From: Pseudomonadales bacterium
GTDB lineage: Bacteria; Pseudomonadota; Gammaproteobacteria; Pseudomonadales; DC-out160
DNA length: 64,000 nucleotides
Direction: 5' to 3'
Assembly (NCBI GenBank): GCA_019090455.1
Contig: JAHRWA010000001.1
Location: 45,280-109,279, forward strand
Position numbers and translations under genes: made by a program. The notes under the pieces are model-generated. The model saw only the letters and a program-made list of their open reading frames with translations, was not told the origin of the DNA and did no database searches. Positions 63,678 through 64,000 of this stretch are shown here, piece by piece (position 1 is the stretch's first letter; each line of letters opens with the position of its first letter).

Positions 63678-64000
63678 TTAAATCTGCTTATTCATCAACT
63701 CCGCAAGAAACTGAGCAAAAGGCACAATATCCTTCTCAACGCTAGCCACCTCAAGAGCATCCATATAAACACCCCGCTTTTCTACAGGAATCACCAGCCA
63801 CGGATACCCACCAGCGGCCAACATCAGGTTCATGAGGAATCGTCCTGTTCGGCCATTGCCAACAATAAAGGGGTGAATATAAACAAAGATGAAATGACCG
63901 AGTACAACTCGCACTTCGGGGCTTTCTTCATTTTGCAGTAGTTCGAAGAAGGCGGGCATTAAATCGCGCACGGCTGCATGGTTGGGTGGTGTGTGCATGG
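63678..64000 (-). CDS. Fic family protein, C-terminal part (continues past window end)
   Basis: The visible 106+ residues contain an intact Fic motif (HPFIVGNGRTGRFLMN), preceded by HTPPNHAAVRDLMPAFFELL (flap region) and followed by PWLVIPVEKRGVYMDALEVA. This is the catalytic domain of an AMPylating (Fido) protein of the ~370-residue type, so the gene very likely extends upstream beyond base 64000. The ATG at 63998 is probably internal. Of the Fic-related genes here this is the only one with an intact active site. Confidence 0.85.
   Translation of the reverse strand, partial: MHTPPNHAAVRDLMPAFFELLQNEESPEVRVVLGHFIFVYIHPFIVGNGRTGRFLMNLMLAAGGYPWLVIPVEKRGVYMDALEVASVEKDIVPFAQFLAELMNKQI

Overview
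The window is chromosomal DNA of a gammaproteobacterium, with GC content in the mid-40s percent by eye. Two conserved gene orders place it near the Pseudomonas/Cellvibrionales branch: lpxC - dciA (DUF721) - M23 peptidase - secA - mutT at the left end, and yacG - coaE - pilD - pilC - pilB / pilA ... nadC - ampD - ampE in the middle. I see no rRNA, tRNA or CRISPR array.

Layout. 1-6.7 kb: envelope and secretion housekeeping genes (partial lpxC, dciA, M23 peptidase, secA, mutT-thiE fusion). 6.9-14.3 kb: a seven-gene surface-glycan-like block (two methyltransferases, GT4 glycosyltransferase, AsnB-type amidotransferase, radical SAM/SPASM protein, flippase-like membrane protein, hexapeptide acyltransferase) lying between mutT and yacG, which are adjacent in E. 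coli. 14.4-20.3 kb: yacG, coaE and the type IV pilus genes pilD, pilC, pilB, with pilA under a sigma-54 promoter. 20.4-29.1 kb: an accessory island between pilA and nadC (TfpZ-like pilin accessory protein, two tandem GT-C-like membrane proteins, DUF4105 and DUF3015 proteins, a polyprenyl-phosphate-type GT2), a good candidate pilin-modification locus. 29.3-36.3 kb: nadC, ampD, ampE, aceE, aceF. 36.4-38.4 kb: a hybrid sensor kinase with a possibly damaged start. 39-44.3 kb: late cobalamin assembly and adenosylation genes. 44.4-51.3 kb: a small unknown gene, a ketopantoate reductase-like gene, a response regulator with degenerate GGDEF, ampG, and two TPR membrane proteins (one a rhomboid). 51.6-56 kb: fxsA, groES-groEL (sigma-32 promoter plus a perfect CIRCE element), a HolD-like gene and rimI. 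56.2-59.1 kb: a lipoprotein trio (CsgG-like, DUF4810, GNA1162/DUF799) followed by an MscS channel. 59.2-60.5 kb: an RluA-family synthase and a SEC-C protein. 60.5-64 kb: an accessory zone with four Fic-related genes, most of them broken or degenerate, an SDR gene and other gene debris.

The pattern least explained by ordinary annotation is a set of short, degenerate, intergenic tandem repeats, mostly 14-17 bp per unit with 3-11 units. Many begin inside the last codons of a gene, so that the unit contains the stop codon (31997, 34771, 36262, 40563, 49832, 55964, 59924). The longest is an 11-unit ladder at 59924-60106.

Functionally the window links peptidoglycan recycling (ampD, ampE, ampG), type IV pilus assembly with probable pilin glycosylation, pyruvate dehydrogenase E1/E2, B12 lower-ligand assembly and heat-shock folding.
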